A DNA stretch of 64,000 bases from positions 14,252,727-14,316,726 of the forward strand of contig CM056743.1 of NCBI GenBank assembly GCA_029851415.1, written 5' to 3'. The position numbers were made by a program, and so were the translations under genes. Source of the DNA: Eretmocerus hayati (Eukaryota > Arthropoda > Insecta > Hymenoptera > Aphelinidae). The notes beneath the pieces are model-generated. The model saw nothing but the letters and a program-made list of their open reading frames with translations. It was not told where the DNA came from and searched no databases. This document shows positions 49,201-60,325 of this stretch, one piece after another (within the stretch, counting starts at the first letter, position 1; each line of letters starts with the position of its first letter).

Positions 49201-50891
49201 AGTTGATGTGTGTTCCCGGGACTCCAAGATCCCCCTTGTTGGAACACTGGGGATCGAAGATAGTGCGTCTGTCTCATAGGATCCGAAGAGCCATTCACAG
49301 CCATCATAGCCGCTAACTACTTTTACCGTCGTGGGAACTATTTCGGGAAATATTTTTTACCAGCGTCGTACTTTTGCATCGCATGATAAAAATTCCTGAT
49401 TCATCAATCCTATCGAAGGTATATATTCTAAATCAATAAACTAGATTGTCTGGAGTTGAAATAATTGAATCAAATCACTAAAATCCATGCCAGATTCAAA
49501 CAATCAAAACCAACAGCTGATAAGGTCATCATACATCGGTCGGACAAATCAATTTGCGTTGAAACATTACGGTAGCGGTTTTGTCGACATTATGATTATA
49601 TAATTGACGCTTTGGAGTACTGCTGCTGATGCTGACCACTGAATTCAAAATTGAAAAGGAGGGGAATCAGTCATCGTTACCCGCTACCGTTGACTCAACT
49701 CTCGTTCTATCAGTTGGGGGTCCATCAGCATCAGAATATCATATAAAACAGTATTATAGATATAATAATACTACTACTGTGTATATATATATAGTCTATG
49801 GACGAGGCCCCCCCGTGGTAAGCCGATACGCGTATATACTGCGTATAAAGGATGCTTCGCGGTCATCATCATATCGAACGGATAGACGGTTGGCCACCCA
49901 CTGTGGCATCGCAATTTAACTGGGTGGTATATATATAGTAGCTCCCGCGTCCGCAGGTGTCAAAACATAACCGCAGATGAAGAGAGAGTTGGTGAGACAG
50001 AGAGATTCTCGTTGATGCCAAACATTATTATTATATACATATATATATAGATGCGTACAGACGTATATGTTGAATAGCCATTGGTTAAACTTGACCGCGC
50101 GATTAATCAACACTTCAGCGATCACTACCGCATACTGAATTCCATTGCTCTGAGCGATGGACTCTGATATGAAAGCATTTCGACAATCGCTCGACTGTAA
50201 TTGACGTTTGCTTCCCCATATCGTTCCCATCACAATCAACAGTTCCGATTTTATCGTTCATCGAATGGTTTTAACCTTGATGTTTAGAATACCGATGAAA
50301 TGTCATTCATTAAGAACAGTTCGGCTAACCTTAAATCTGTCACATCTTCAGTCCGTTCACTGACTTACCCCCCCCCCCCCTCTTCTCTACCGAACAATTA
50401 TATCAATTTGCCAATAATTTGTTATGATTCCCTTGAATTGCATCGAAAAGGTCTCGGAAAATCTTTGACAGTATAAAGAAGATGATGGATCATCATGAGT
50501 CTCAGTATAAAATCATGGGGGAGAATAATTCAAATGGAAAAATTTTTCAAAATCCTCTTCAACTTTTCCATTTTCCGTATCATTTCTACTTCAGAAAGAT
50601 ATTTTGAGGTGTGTTACCTGGGATAATCATATTGTAAACGGGTTAAAATACCGAATGTCATTGAAAATTGTATTGGTTTATCGACCATAAATGAAATATA
50701 TGATGAATTTCAAACACATCGAATGATCCAATGATCTAGGATGATATACGTTCGCAAGAAGTATGATGAACAATCGTTTCCTCCAATAAATTCAATCATC
50801 TTCATTCATTCCTTCGAAATCTCATTATCAAAGACCCTCACAATTCCAGTAAAAACCACATAATGGACATAATCATATTTTGTGATTGCAG
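49201..50891. other. Intron sequence upstream of the first recognised dac exon
   Basis: Ends at the splice acceptor ATTTTGTGATTGCAG, directly before 50892. It holds TA-rich microsatellites near 49780-49800 and 50033-50050 and a run of C at about 50369-50380. The preceding dac exon, which must end in phase 1, was not found, so the intron start is unknown. Confidence 0.6.
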
Positions 50892-51038
50892 TGATCTATC
50901 AGAAACGCTTGAAAAAAGAAAAGAGGACAAGAAAGCAGACTCAAGATCAGCTAGATCTAGAGATCAAGCGGCGGACGAAGCTCGAAGATGCTTTGCGAGC
51001 CACAGGAGCTACCCTGGAACAAATTCGAGCTATCACAG
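50892..51038 (+). CDS. dac: dachshund internal exon (C-terminal DD2 coiled coil)
   Basis: This 147-nt exon follows an acceptor (TGTGATTGCAG) and precedes a strong donor (GGTACGTATG). It opens in phase 1: TG completes a codon started upstream, then ATC TAT CAG. It encodes IYQKRLKKEKRTRKQ, then TQDQLDLEIKRRTKLEDAL, then RATGATLEQIRAIT, and ends with the first base of a split codon. The QKRLKKEK core followed by a charged amphipathic helix is diagnostic of the second conserved domain of Dachshund/DACH proteins. These are nuclear Ski/Sno-related transcriptional cofactors acting with Eyes absent and Sine oculis in eye, leg and brain development. The true frame is not the one with the longest open frame here, because that frame runs through the splice sites. 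Upstream exons (the Ski/Sno DNA-binding domain and the start of DD2) are not seen in the window. Confidence 0.9.
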
Positions 51039-51337
51039 GTACGTATGTCTAAGACACAATATTCTCATTATCATACATACACGTGTGTATATACATCAAA
51101 ATTACACGACGGAAACAATGACGAAGATGCGAAGGGTGCGCTATCTGTAAACTTCAAGACATACATACACAACATACCATACCTATGAAATTCTCAACTC
51201 GTGAATATTCTACTCTCATGCTTAATTACCGTACTATCACGTATACTACTCCCGAATATCGTAAGAGTAATAATATTTCGAGCTCCTCACACTCTACCTT
51301 CCTGTTGCTCTTATTCTAAGAGTTAACGAATATATAT

Positions 51338-52317
51338 CAGTGGTTCCGCCGAAAGTGGAATTTTCCGTGTTCCAAGCCCCCCCTAGTGAAAATAAGTGCC
51401 TCATGATCATATATGAACATGTTCCCGACCGGACTGTGGTCATACATGACCAGCTATGACCATGAGGCCGGAGTCATAGGTCGTCATTGGTCTCCATACT
51501 TGATCCTAGGAATTCATGTTGGAGATGAAGCACTTCATTGCCAACTCGAGATCTTTCTCAATCCGAAGCTCCGAAATAAGCGCGCTTGGGGCTCCAACTG
51601 CTAGGCCTCCATCCGATATTGAAAATGTCATGTAAAATCACTTGATTATAACACCCTACCGCCATGTACGAGTTCGTGTATCTATGACTAACCACGGAGA
51701 CATAATATTTTCTGAGGTCATACATGGTCATAGATGACCACAGTTCGGCTAGGAACATGTTCATATATGATCATGAGGCACTTATTTTTGGTGGCGCCAA
51801 AGTTAGGCCTGACACCCCGAATGAGGTTAATTTTTAGATACCCAAATACATCTAATCCATGCGCAACACTAGCCATAAATTCGAATCTGCAGTCAGGCGC
51901 ATCACATAAACGTGTTTTCAAAATGGCGTACAAATTTTTTTGCCCCCTCCGCCCCCATGCTGTGCCATATCACTTTGGTGATCACATTTTCATGAAGGAT
52001 TTGGTTGGATTAGATAAAATCTATGGGGGAAAGAGTCTACGATTGGTTGTCGAGCCGTGGGAATATTTTTTGAGGCGAAATGTCAATTCCGTCCCTGTCC
52101 TTTCCGACCTCTTCTGCGTCTCCTTAAACTCGACATATCTTTGTTCGGATTCAATTTTGAGCTACGTAGCTCTCGATGTTTCCTTTTTGTGCCAAAAAAA
52201 TTGGAAACCAACTGCAATGACCCACTAAAACTCGTCTGGCACTGAAATAATTTTTTGGCCCAAATTACGCTCGGTGACGGTTTTGGCCCCAAAAAATCTC
52301 ACTTTCAACGGAATCAC
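51338..52317. mobile_element. Family B MITE, copy 2, interrupted by a family C insertion
   Basis: The left end CAGTGGTTCCGCCGAAAGTG and right end TTTCAACGGAATCAC match copy 1 at 38029-38937. The internal blocks CGATTGGTTGTCGAGCCGTG, CTTAAACTCGACATATCTTT and GAGCTACGTAGCT are shared in the same orientation. Between the left end and the shared interior lies a complete family C element (51381-51794), so B inserted before C. Flanks are TA-rich on both sides, making the target duplication ambiguous. Confidence 0.85.
51381..51794. mobile_element. Family C MITE, copy 2, nested in family B
   Basis: The left end CCCTAGTGAAAATAAGTGCC and right end GGCACTTATTTTTGGTGG match copy 1 (29369-29793) in the opposite orientation. 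Shared interior includes TTGATCCTAGGAATTCATGT. The right terminus has lost the CTAGGG end, so this copy is slightly degraded. Confidence 0.87.
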
Positions 52318-53310
52318 CCATATATATATATATCAGAAGCTTAATACTCACTCACTCCCTCATGATGCTGTCACTACCAAAACTCAAACACGAAACCCTT
52401 TAAGTGAAATCTCTTATTCCGATATACAACATTTTACCATGTATAGTATAATAGTTAAATATGGTAGTTGAAGGAGGGGGGGAGGAGGGTGAGAGGCGAA
52501 CGTTTTCGCTGCCGAGTTTTGCTGCTGATTAACCCTGTCAGTGCCAGTGAGTAAGAGAGAAAGTCACGATATTAATTTTAAATCAAACGCGGGAGGCACG
52601 CGCTCTATGCAAGTCTATATATCATATATCTATGTATATGTATGGTTGCCAGCTATTAGTGAAAGCTGAGCGAGAATGAAAATGAACTGAGAGGACTGTG
52701 AATTGTGGAACTTGCCTTTGATTGCGAAATTGAGGTGCTCTAATGCATGTTGGAATTTCGATTTCGGATATATAGGTGAATTTCGTTTGGATCAAAATGA
52801 AATTTCTAAATCTGTGGAACCAAAATGTTTTTTTTTACGTATTTTTGTGATTCTACACCTCATTTTAACGCCTCATAGAATCATTATAATAGCTCTCATA
52901 GACTAACTTTTGAACAATATTCACCGCAGATTTGATAATCTTAGTTTTTCTACACAAGATATATTTTGAATCAGTGTTTCACATTCACGATAGGGAATTT
53001 TGAATTCTAATGAATGACAGAGTTTTCCATCGTTGCTGAACTAGCTTTGACTGCTGCTTTGAGTTAGGAAATCGGATGACAATAAAAACCTCATATTTGA
53101 ATTAATAGAATCAATTCAACATTCAAGGAGTAACGCACAGGCTCAAAGTCCAAATTCTGACATTGCAAAAATGTATGTCGAACCGTATCTTTACAGCAGG
53201 TCATCAAAATCCCATTCCATGAATCTCTTGCTAAATTGCGTTTCGGGGTAAACATCATCTCCCCGGGAAATGATATTTTTCCATCGAGAGAACGATTCAA
53301 CACTGTTACT

Positions 53311-53643
53311 CATAAAGAGAGGTCCAAACTTGCGGAACACGGATCTTGATGAAACTCTGGGAATCATCTTGCTTTGGTGAGACATGAAGGTATCTCCGAA
53401 GGTTTGATTTCATGGTCCTCCTATGCAGAGATCCAGCTCAGGACATTAGCGATGGCCATTAAGGGCCATGTTGCAAAGTCATATACATGGATATACTGCC
53501 AATGCTAATATCTTTGGTTGTGTCTCGGAAAAAAAGGTCCATGAGATCAAACCCTTGGAGATTCCTTCATTTGTGACCGAAACAAGATGATCCCCAGAGT
53601 TTCATCAAGATCCTTGTTCTGAAAGGTTGGACCGCTCCTTGGC
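53311..53643. mobile_element. Family D MITE, copy 4 (in dac intron)
   Basis: The left arm CATAAAGAGAGGTCCAAAC, then CTTGATGAAACTCTGGG, mirrors the right arm CCAGAGTTTCATCAAG, then GGTTGGACCGCTCCTTG. The centre GGATATACTGCCAATGCTAA matches the family core, and the arms match copy 3 at 42532. It ends about 375 nt upstream of the dac acceptor at 54018. Confidence 0.8.
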
Positions 53644-53652
53644 AGTCTGAAT

Positions 53653-53672
53653 TTTTTTTTTTTTTTTTTTTT
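53653..53672. repeat. T homopolymer (~20)
   Basis: An uninterrupted T run directly follows the family D copy in the dac intron. It could act as a distal polypyrimidine tract, but the real acceptor is over 300 nt further on. Confidence 0.85.
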
Positions 53673-54018
53673 CATTATTCTGATAAATTTCTTCCTCAGT
53701 GTGCTCCTTGAGACCTTTAACAAATATTCAATCTTTACAGAATCTAATCGAAACCTCTTGCAAAATTACACTTATTTAAACCCAACCAGTGAGGTGACAT
53801 TAAGTTATGTTTTAGTCCACCAGTCACTTCTCTGATAGCCGAAGTCTTTCGAGGATCAAAAACATCTCATGAATTCTTTGCCTCTACCAATCGCTCAAAA
53901 ATTTCACAACTCAATACCTCGAATCTCAATTGATTACACTAGGCCCTTATTGTCAAATTATCGCATCGATTCTAACTAAAGATTCATGATGATCGAACTC
54001 TCAATATTCTATTTTCAG

Positions 54019-54594
54019 ATACAGTGAGCATAGAAGTCTCTAGAACAAGTGGCGAAGCATCCGACGAATCACCACCACATCCGTCATCCCAAAGTCTCCG
54101 TGACCCACCACCAAGTTCACAATCTTCAAGCTCATCATCAGGAAGCGTAACTCAACTTCAACAAACTGCCTCAACCTCATCGCAATCCGTCACACAACAG
54201 GTCTCCCAACAACAACAACAACAACAACAATCACAACAACAGGTTTCTCAACAACAGAGTTCTCAGCAAAGTTCTAAACAACAGCAACAACAACAGTCAT
54301 CATCGTCGTCGTCAGCGTCTTCTTCGACAACAACGAGTTCGGCAACGGCAGCAGCAGCAGCAGTGCAAGCTCAGCAATATTGTAGAGACTCATCACAATC
54401 GAGATCGTCAATGTCTTCAGCTACTGCACAGACTCAATCACAATCACAGTCACAATCTCAGTCTCAGAGTCAACAGCAACAACAACAGCAACAGCAGCAG
54501 CAGCAGACACCTACACCAGAGAAACCTGGATGGGGTTATAGTGGACTTGACCTTATTGGCAGTCAGGCCACCGCATTTTGGCAAAACTACCAGG
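54019..54594 (+). CDS. dac: dachshund internal exon, Ser/Gln-rich C-terminal region
   Basis: The exon follows the acceptor TATTTTCAG. It opens with AT, which completes the split codon to Asp, then ACA GTG AGC (DTVSIEVSRTSGEASDE). The 192-codon-equivalent segment is dominated by Ser and Gln. Counting the Val at 54024 as residue 1, it has Q8 at 62-69, Q6 at 86-91, an Ala run at 109-113, an SQ dipeptide array at 138-150 and Q12 at 150-161. It closes with KPGWGYSGLDLIGSQ and ATAFWQNYQ, a non-repetitive block that looks like the constrained part. CAA and CAG codons are mixed. The exon ends CAGG before the donor GTGAGT, again phase 1, so its length (576 nt) is a multiple of three and skipping would keep frame. 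If the donor is not used, translation stops two codons later (Gly-Glu-stop at 54600). Low-complexity tails are usual in insect dac; the assignment rests on phase and adjacency to the DD2 exon. Confidence 0.85.
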
Positions 54595-54720
54595 GTGAGT
54601 GATCACTGATTGCTAATTCGATTTTTTCAAAGCAATTATTTCCCACTTTACAATCCGATTGGATAGAAATTTTCGATTTCCTATGTCGTATTCATATTAA
54701 ACAAATCATGAATAGAGAAT
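54595..54720 (+). other. Start of dac downstream intron
   Basis: Begins with the strong donor GTGAGTGATC. An in-frame TGA lies at 54598-54600. No polyadenylation signal AATAAA is seen directly downstream, which argues against this being the normal gene end. The next exon was not recognised up to the window end. Confidence 0.6.
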
Positions 54721-55687
54721 AACAATTGAGGGGGTGGGTGGAAAAAGGGCGTAACCGCCATTATGCCTTTTTTCCGGACATCGCTTTTTTCGAGCCCCTA
54801 TACCAAGGTCTACCACCTCCCGAAATACGTTTTTCGTAAGACCCCAAAAACCGTCTGGCAGATAAAAGGGCGTAACCGCCATTACGCCCTTCGATCTGCA
54901 CGATAAAAAGGCGTAAGTGCTATAATAGAATGTTGAAAGGGCGGAACTGCTATGCCAAGATGTTAAAAGGGCGTGACTGCTGTGATAACATTTCGAAAGC
55001 AGGGCTTAATTTTTTGCTCAGCCCAACAGGATTTGGAAAAAGGGCTTAAGTACCTGACTGAAAAGATTTAAAAGGACGTAATTACTCTGTAACAGGGTGT
55101 AAGTGAGGGCGGATTTGGAAAAAGGGCCTAATTACCGAGGAAAAATTTTATAAAAATTCTCCAGAGCCTGGAAACGCTTTTCCACCTATTATAACGATGA
55201 AAACATGTTGTTTCACCTTCAAATTGAGTATTTTCACTCTTCCCTAGTGAAAAAAATTTCTTGTCATTTTCACACGGCTGATGGAAGCTTTCCGTGTCCA
55301 TAGAACCGTGGGGCATAAATCGAACCACTCCCTAGCAATCAGATATCTTTCAGAACATGCCCAGAAACACTCTCAAAAAATTTGGAGACAATTAGACTTG
55401 ATCGCGAGATTTAATTCTAATTTTTGTGAGGAAGGAAGGCTAAAATTTGACCCTGTATTCGGAAAAAGGGCGTAATTACATTTTTTGAAATTGCTGAAAA
55501 GAGCTCAAAATCAAATTTCATCTCCCGGCTCGTGTTGGGCTATTTCGAGAATGTTATTCTCTTCGAAATAAGTCAAGTCAACTCGTCCACTTATGTCTGT
55601 AGCGGTCTCTATTAAGTTTTTATTGATTTTCTCAAAATGACCGTTTTGCAATTACGCCCTTTTTCCACCCACCCCCTCAATTGTTGT
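54721..55687. mobile_element. Inverted-repeat element with repeated AAGGGCGTAA motifs
   Basis: The left end AACAATTGAGGGGGTGGGTG, then GAAAAAGGGCGTAA, is the exact complement of the right end TTACGCCCTTTTTC, then CACCCACCCCCTCAATTGTT. Inside, variants of AAAAGGGCGTAAC recur about ten times between 54744 and 55140, some in inverted orientation (TTACGCCCTT), and again at 55464. No transposase frame is present. The repeated subterminal motif resembles transposase-binding arrays of other elements. Superfamily unknown. Confidence 0.82.
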
Positions 55688-56970
55688 TAGGATTGACATC
55701 AATATTTGCGATCCGATAGCCTGATGAGGGGAGGAGGGGGGGGGGGTCCACTCTGAATCTTAGCCATCGACAGAATCTGTCCTTGAATTTTGTGAGCACG
55801 TTTTTCATGCGTCCGCTTGCAAACATAAATTTTCTAATAATAATCAGCCGGGAAATTTCACGAGACTACAAAAAAATATCCATAGGTTTTTTTCGAATCC
55901 GAGAAGTCATCATTTTGAAAACAAGTCCTAATTTAGAAAAGAAATTTCATCATCCGATTGAAGTACTGTTTGCAATTTCTCCGAAAAAGTCCAAATACGT
56001 GAGAATGGTTTCATAGGAACATAAATTTGAGACCTGTATATCAAACCTTTCAATTTGTGCGATCCTGTGACACAAGTCGGATCTATTTGGAATTCTGATA
56101 CTCAACCTACCAAAAATTTTGAATTATTCCGTGAGTCCATTTCTTTCATAATCGTTTACCAACTCGGTTGACCCTCGACTCATTGTCAATCTCCTCTTCA
56201 TCAACCACCCGTACTCGATGGTTTCTGAAGTCCACTATTACAGAAATTATCAATTGAAAACAATTTTGAAAGTTTACCGACAGAAAAAGATATTAAATCC
56301 TAAGCGATGAACGAAAAATATAATAGCCATGCGCGATCAAATCACTCCATTTCCTACAAGAATTTCACGTATTTAATCGTCGTGTTGGAAAGATTCATCA
56401 GTCTTTCCTGCCCTCAGCTCGTAGTCTCTAATAATAAATCGGAAGCTTAATCGGGTTGCGCATATCAGTGGGTTCAGTCAATTTTTCTCTCATTCTCGCG
56501 GCCCGTGAAGCGAGAATAATACTTACACAAGGCACATCCCGGAAAGCAATTCTAGCTTGGTCGGCTCTCAACATGTATAGCTGAGTAATTTGTGGGTGAG
56601 CGTTATCAATTACCGGTCGCACATCACGCCGCGTGACCCCAGAGTACAAGCCCGTGACGAGGAGTCAGACGACTATACGGCGTTCGAAATTTAAGAATGT
56701 AAAATAATGGCTGACCCTTTAATATTGATGCAAAGAATTACAAGATGATGAACCACTTGGGTCTCATGTTTTAATCGAATTCTGTTATTCATTGATTCTT
56801 ATACGTACTCTATTGGTTTTCTTGGAATAATTCAAGGTTGATATCGCCATGTGGGTAAGATCCAAAGGCGTGAATCCATTTCGAGTGAAATTTGAGAGAT
56901 TCGTATCCAATCTTGTAATCCTTTCATACTGCGAGTGATCTAATATGAGGTAAGAATACCCGACCTGCCT
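55688..56970. other. Non-coding stretch with G-run and one unexplained conserved-looking frame
   Basis: A G-rich run lies at 55727-55747. On the minus strand, 56428-56649 encodes a 73-residue frame of normal amino-acid balance (VIDNAHPQITQLYMLRADQA and following) with an internal GTAAGT donor-like site. I do not recognise it; it may be a transposon or viral-origin fragment, or chance. Confidence 0.4.
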
Positions 56971-57780
56971 CTGTACCCAACTTCCCCCCATATACCGATC
57001 TCAGGAATGGGCACTCGTGGACCTTCCCGCATATTTTTTTACATTTGTTATGTTAAAAGATGAGGAAGTACGTAGTTTTCATCGATCCCGGATCATTTCT
57101 GCGTTCTCCAGAAAATTTGAAGTTATTTTTCTATATTTCGTGTTTGCACGGCTAACAAATCACCGAGGAAATGGCGTCCACTAAAATCGGTCCCAATTTA
57201 TTCTCATTCGACCAACCTCTGCGTACCTTAGCGCATTCGATTCCTTGTCTCAAGACCTTCAAAATCCGTCCTTCAGAGTCGCAAAACTCTGATTTGAATC
57301 ACTCGCGATTTCATGTACAAAACACGGAGGTGAATTGCCAAACAAGAAGGCCGACATCGGAGTGTACCCAACATGCCCCCATATGGTTATATCGGAAATT
57401 TGAGCAGCATGGCTTTTTTACTACTCAGAACGTGTTCACCGCATCAAAATAGGTCGGAAATAGTGTTTTGTGCCAGCTAAAATCTCCAAATGTCGCTGCC
57501 CGATGATAAAAACGGATCAAAGCGATTCTATTCACTTCATCGCCGATTTACATTGTTTTAAATGATGGGGGCAAGTTGGGTACACACTTTTGTAAACTCT
57601 CAAAAATCACCTTTTGGGAGAATTCAAACAGTTCGGCTTCACTTCATCCTAATTGGACGTACCTTAGCTCACTTTAAAGGTCTTGAGACAAGTTTCAAAA
57701 TGAGTTAGGGTAAGTTGGAAAATATTGATCGGCCAGAGTTATCAAGAAAATGGCTTAATGGGGGCAAGTTGGGTACACTT
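56971..57780. mobile_element. Family A MITE, copy 2 (nested terminal repeats)
   Basis: The left end CTGTACCCAACTTCCCCCC pairs with the right end GGGGGCAAGTTGGGTACACT. An inner pair lies at about 57362 (GTGTACCCAACATGCCCCC) and 57566 (GGGGGCAAGTTGGGTACAC). The same outer-inner arrangement and shared blocks (GATTCCTTGTCTCAAGA; ACTCAGAACGTG) occur in copy 1 at 949-1764, same orientation. Confidence 0.82.
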
Positions 57781-59683
57781 GCCTTAACTTATCGATCTTC
57801 TGGTGCGAGATACGAACCCGAAAAATTTCCAATGCAGAAATCCGTGCAAAGTAAGCCTTTCGGAACGAACTCAAGCTCTTTGGTCTGGCCGTCACAGATT
57901 TCTGGGGATGTGTGATTTGATTCAAAAAAGGAGACTTGACGATTGATATGCGGCTCAAATCAAGCCTACGCCTGAATTTTTGGACTTCTTTATTTGAACG
58001 GGATTCGAATAAATAATCTGTGTAATTTTTCTAAGTCGAATATAAGTTCATGAAACAATCCGTACCAGTAAAGTATCGATGACTTCAGGATGGAGAGTCA
58101 TGAAAAAAAGAAAAAAAAAATTGGTCGATAAAACATTTGAACTCTCATGAAAGCTCAGACGAGATGGAACTTGAAATTCTATATGGATTGGAAAATAGAT
58201 CATCATGAGTCATAGAATCTTGGATTCACTTTCCATGATTCTCGCATAGAACTTTTCTATGAATTTCCATGAGAATTTTTATGTAAACTTCTGCGATTAT
58301 TGAGTACGATCAGTGCTCAATCAAAGAAAGAAAGTAAGATGGAAAATGCAGAAGGAAAAGGTGAAATAAGCTCCCTCTTCTCAAATATTTTTCTTCACCC
58401 CATATAAGCGTGAACCAAAGGGCCAAAAATCGTTATCCCTCGATCATCACGAGCTGAAAACGAGCTGTGTTCACAAAATATATGCTTGAGCAGGAGTCAT
58501 ATCACACACTATACAACGCATACATACATTTGCATTCATCCGAGTAATACCAAAGCATATAATATCTCTCTCTACTCTTGTACACTTATGGCATGGCGTG
58601 GTAGAATCCATTTGCAATAAACAACGCAGATTTAAGGGTGGAGACAAGATGATCGCCGTCCAAGGCGGGGGGGGCACTTACGAACCCGCCAGGGTAAAAT
58701 TCTCTCTCTCACTCACCCATCCCGTCCTTCGTCTTTGCGTTTCTACTTCGAGTCATGCATTCTATATAAGAGCGGTATGTAAGGCATAAGACAAGTACAC
58801 ACTCTACTCATCTCTGTTTCCTTATATACCTGTTACAAGCCCTAAGGCAACCCCCTTTCTTCCTACTCCTGCTTCTGTTCTAAGTGTGTGCACTATTCGA
58901 TGCTTGTATACTTGTATAGATATGTCTTGCGTATTACTCCCACACGTGTGAAATTCATTGTTTACATAGCTATTATTACACGAAAGTATCTATGAAAATA
59001 GAGTCAAGTAACTTTGATATGGAATATTTGTGTAGGGTTTCTGGGATTATTATTGTGATGAAGACAGACAAAATTGAATTTATACGTTTTTTCAGATCGT
59101 ATAATTTTGTTGGAGAGAATTGATGTTTGATTAATTTGGAGCTTTGAATGCTTCAGGTTTGATCAAGAAAATTTTTCTACTTTCCGTTTAGGTCTTAATT
59201 CAAGATAGAGTAGTACTGTAAATTACCAAAAAAATACGATAAATGGTTTGAGGAATTGGAATTTTCTCATGTCTTTGAGTGAAAAGATTCTAAATTAAAC
59301 AAAGAATCACTTTGTAAGAGTTGTTCGAAGGTTAATGATGATCTTACATCCTTTCCTTTATACCATTATTCTGAAAAAGAATCGCTACATGATAGCACCA
59401 ATTGAATTAGTCTATTCTAGAAATTTCGGAAACTTGCCAAAACCGATCTCGCTATTCATTAGACGAATTTTGTTCACTCGCAACGATTGATTCCCAAGAG
59501 AATTGTTCAGGGCTGCTCTGGGAAAATATCTACTTTTAGACCCGAAGAAACTTGTTCATACATACTTACGATGGAGGCTACCCACAACTTTGGGATGGAA
59601 GAATCAAAAAATTTTTCCTGTGATGCCTGGTGTTGAAATATTTCAACCAGTCGACGAAAATTGAAAAAATTTTTGTGAGATAA
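57781..59683. other. Non-coding stretch
   Basis: No exon or element was recognised. Contains an A-rich tract near 58110-58130 and a short G run near 58664-58671. Confidence 0.5.
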
Positions 59684-59738
59684 TTCTGGAAGATGATAAC
59701 TGCTATGTTAATACTATAGGAGTTACCATCTTCCAGAA
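59684..59738. repeat. 55-bp hairpin
   Basis: TTCTGGAAGATGATAACTGC and GAGTTACCATCTTCCAGAA are part of 23-bp arms with two mismatches around a short AT-rich loop. Possibly the remnant of a MITE, or a structured RNA if transcribed. Confidence 0.7.
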
Positions 59739-60325
59739 CAAGATAACTTCTTCTCAATAGGAGGCGTCGAAATAGGTTCCACTGAAGTATTGCAAAATTT
59801 CGTGAGTTTTGCAAATATGGAGCCCGCCTCCTCGCACCGCCATTTGGCAGCTCATGCATATAAGTATGGAATCGTGCATGAAACTTGTAGGTGGAAGAAG
59901 GTCTTAGCTTTCAACGTCTTAAGGCTTTCATCGCAGGTCGTCGTAATTTCCCCGGGGCGGCAGTACATAGCGGCTTTCGGTGGCGTTAACTGTCGGCCTC
60001 CGTCTTGCACTACGTATTACTACATACATACATCCTTCCACCACATCTACAAGTACAACAGAATATCTCATGCATGTACCTTCCTCAAAATCTTATATCA
60101 ACATGTAAACTCTTTCCTAATGCATCAATTTTATCTAACTGTTTTGGAGCTACATTTTATTTCGTATTATATATTTTACGCCACGCGTAGCCTTCGATCA
60201 TTACCCATTTTTGTTTTTTTTTTCACTGTGTTTCAGTGTTTCTTATATCTAATTATAGGAATCAGATCAAAAACGTTGGGCCCTTTCTATTTCAACTCGA
60301 AATTTTCGAGTCAAGGTGTGTGCTT
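59739..60325. other. Non-coding or unrecognised
   Basis: A 179-codon frame at 59790-60329 (+) is the longest in this part, but its translation is Phe/Tyr/His-rich without a domain and has no splice support. Treated as non-coding. Confidence 0.45.

Larger units (their letters stand above)
51039..54018 (+). other. dac: dac intron, 2,980 nt, GT-AG
   Basis: Begins GTACGTATG and ends TTCTATTTTCAG. Both flanking exons have matching phase 1, which supports the pairing. The intron contains a family B MITE with a nested family C MITE (51338-52317), a family D MITE (53311-53643) and a T run at about 53653-53672. No alternative exon was recognised inside. Confidence 0.85.

Noticed and set aside
54598..54600. 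Gene end of dac at this TGA
   Set aside because: A strong GTGAGT donor precedes it and no AATAAA follows closely. It is kept only as a possible alternative terminus.
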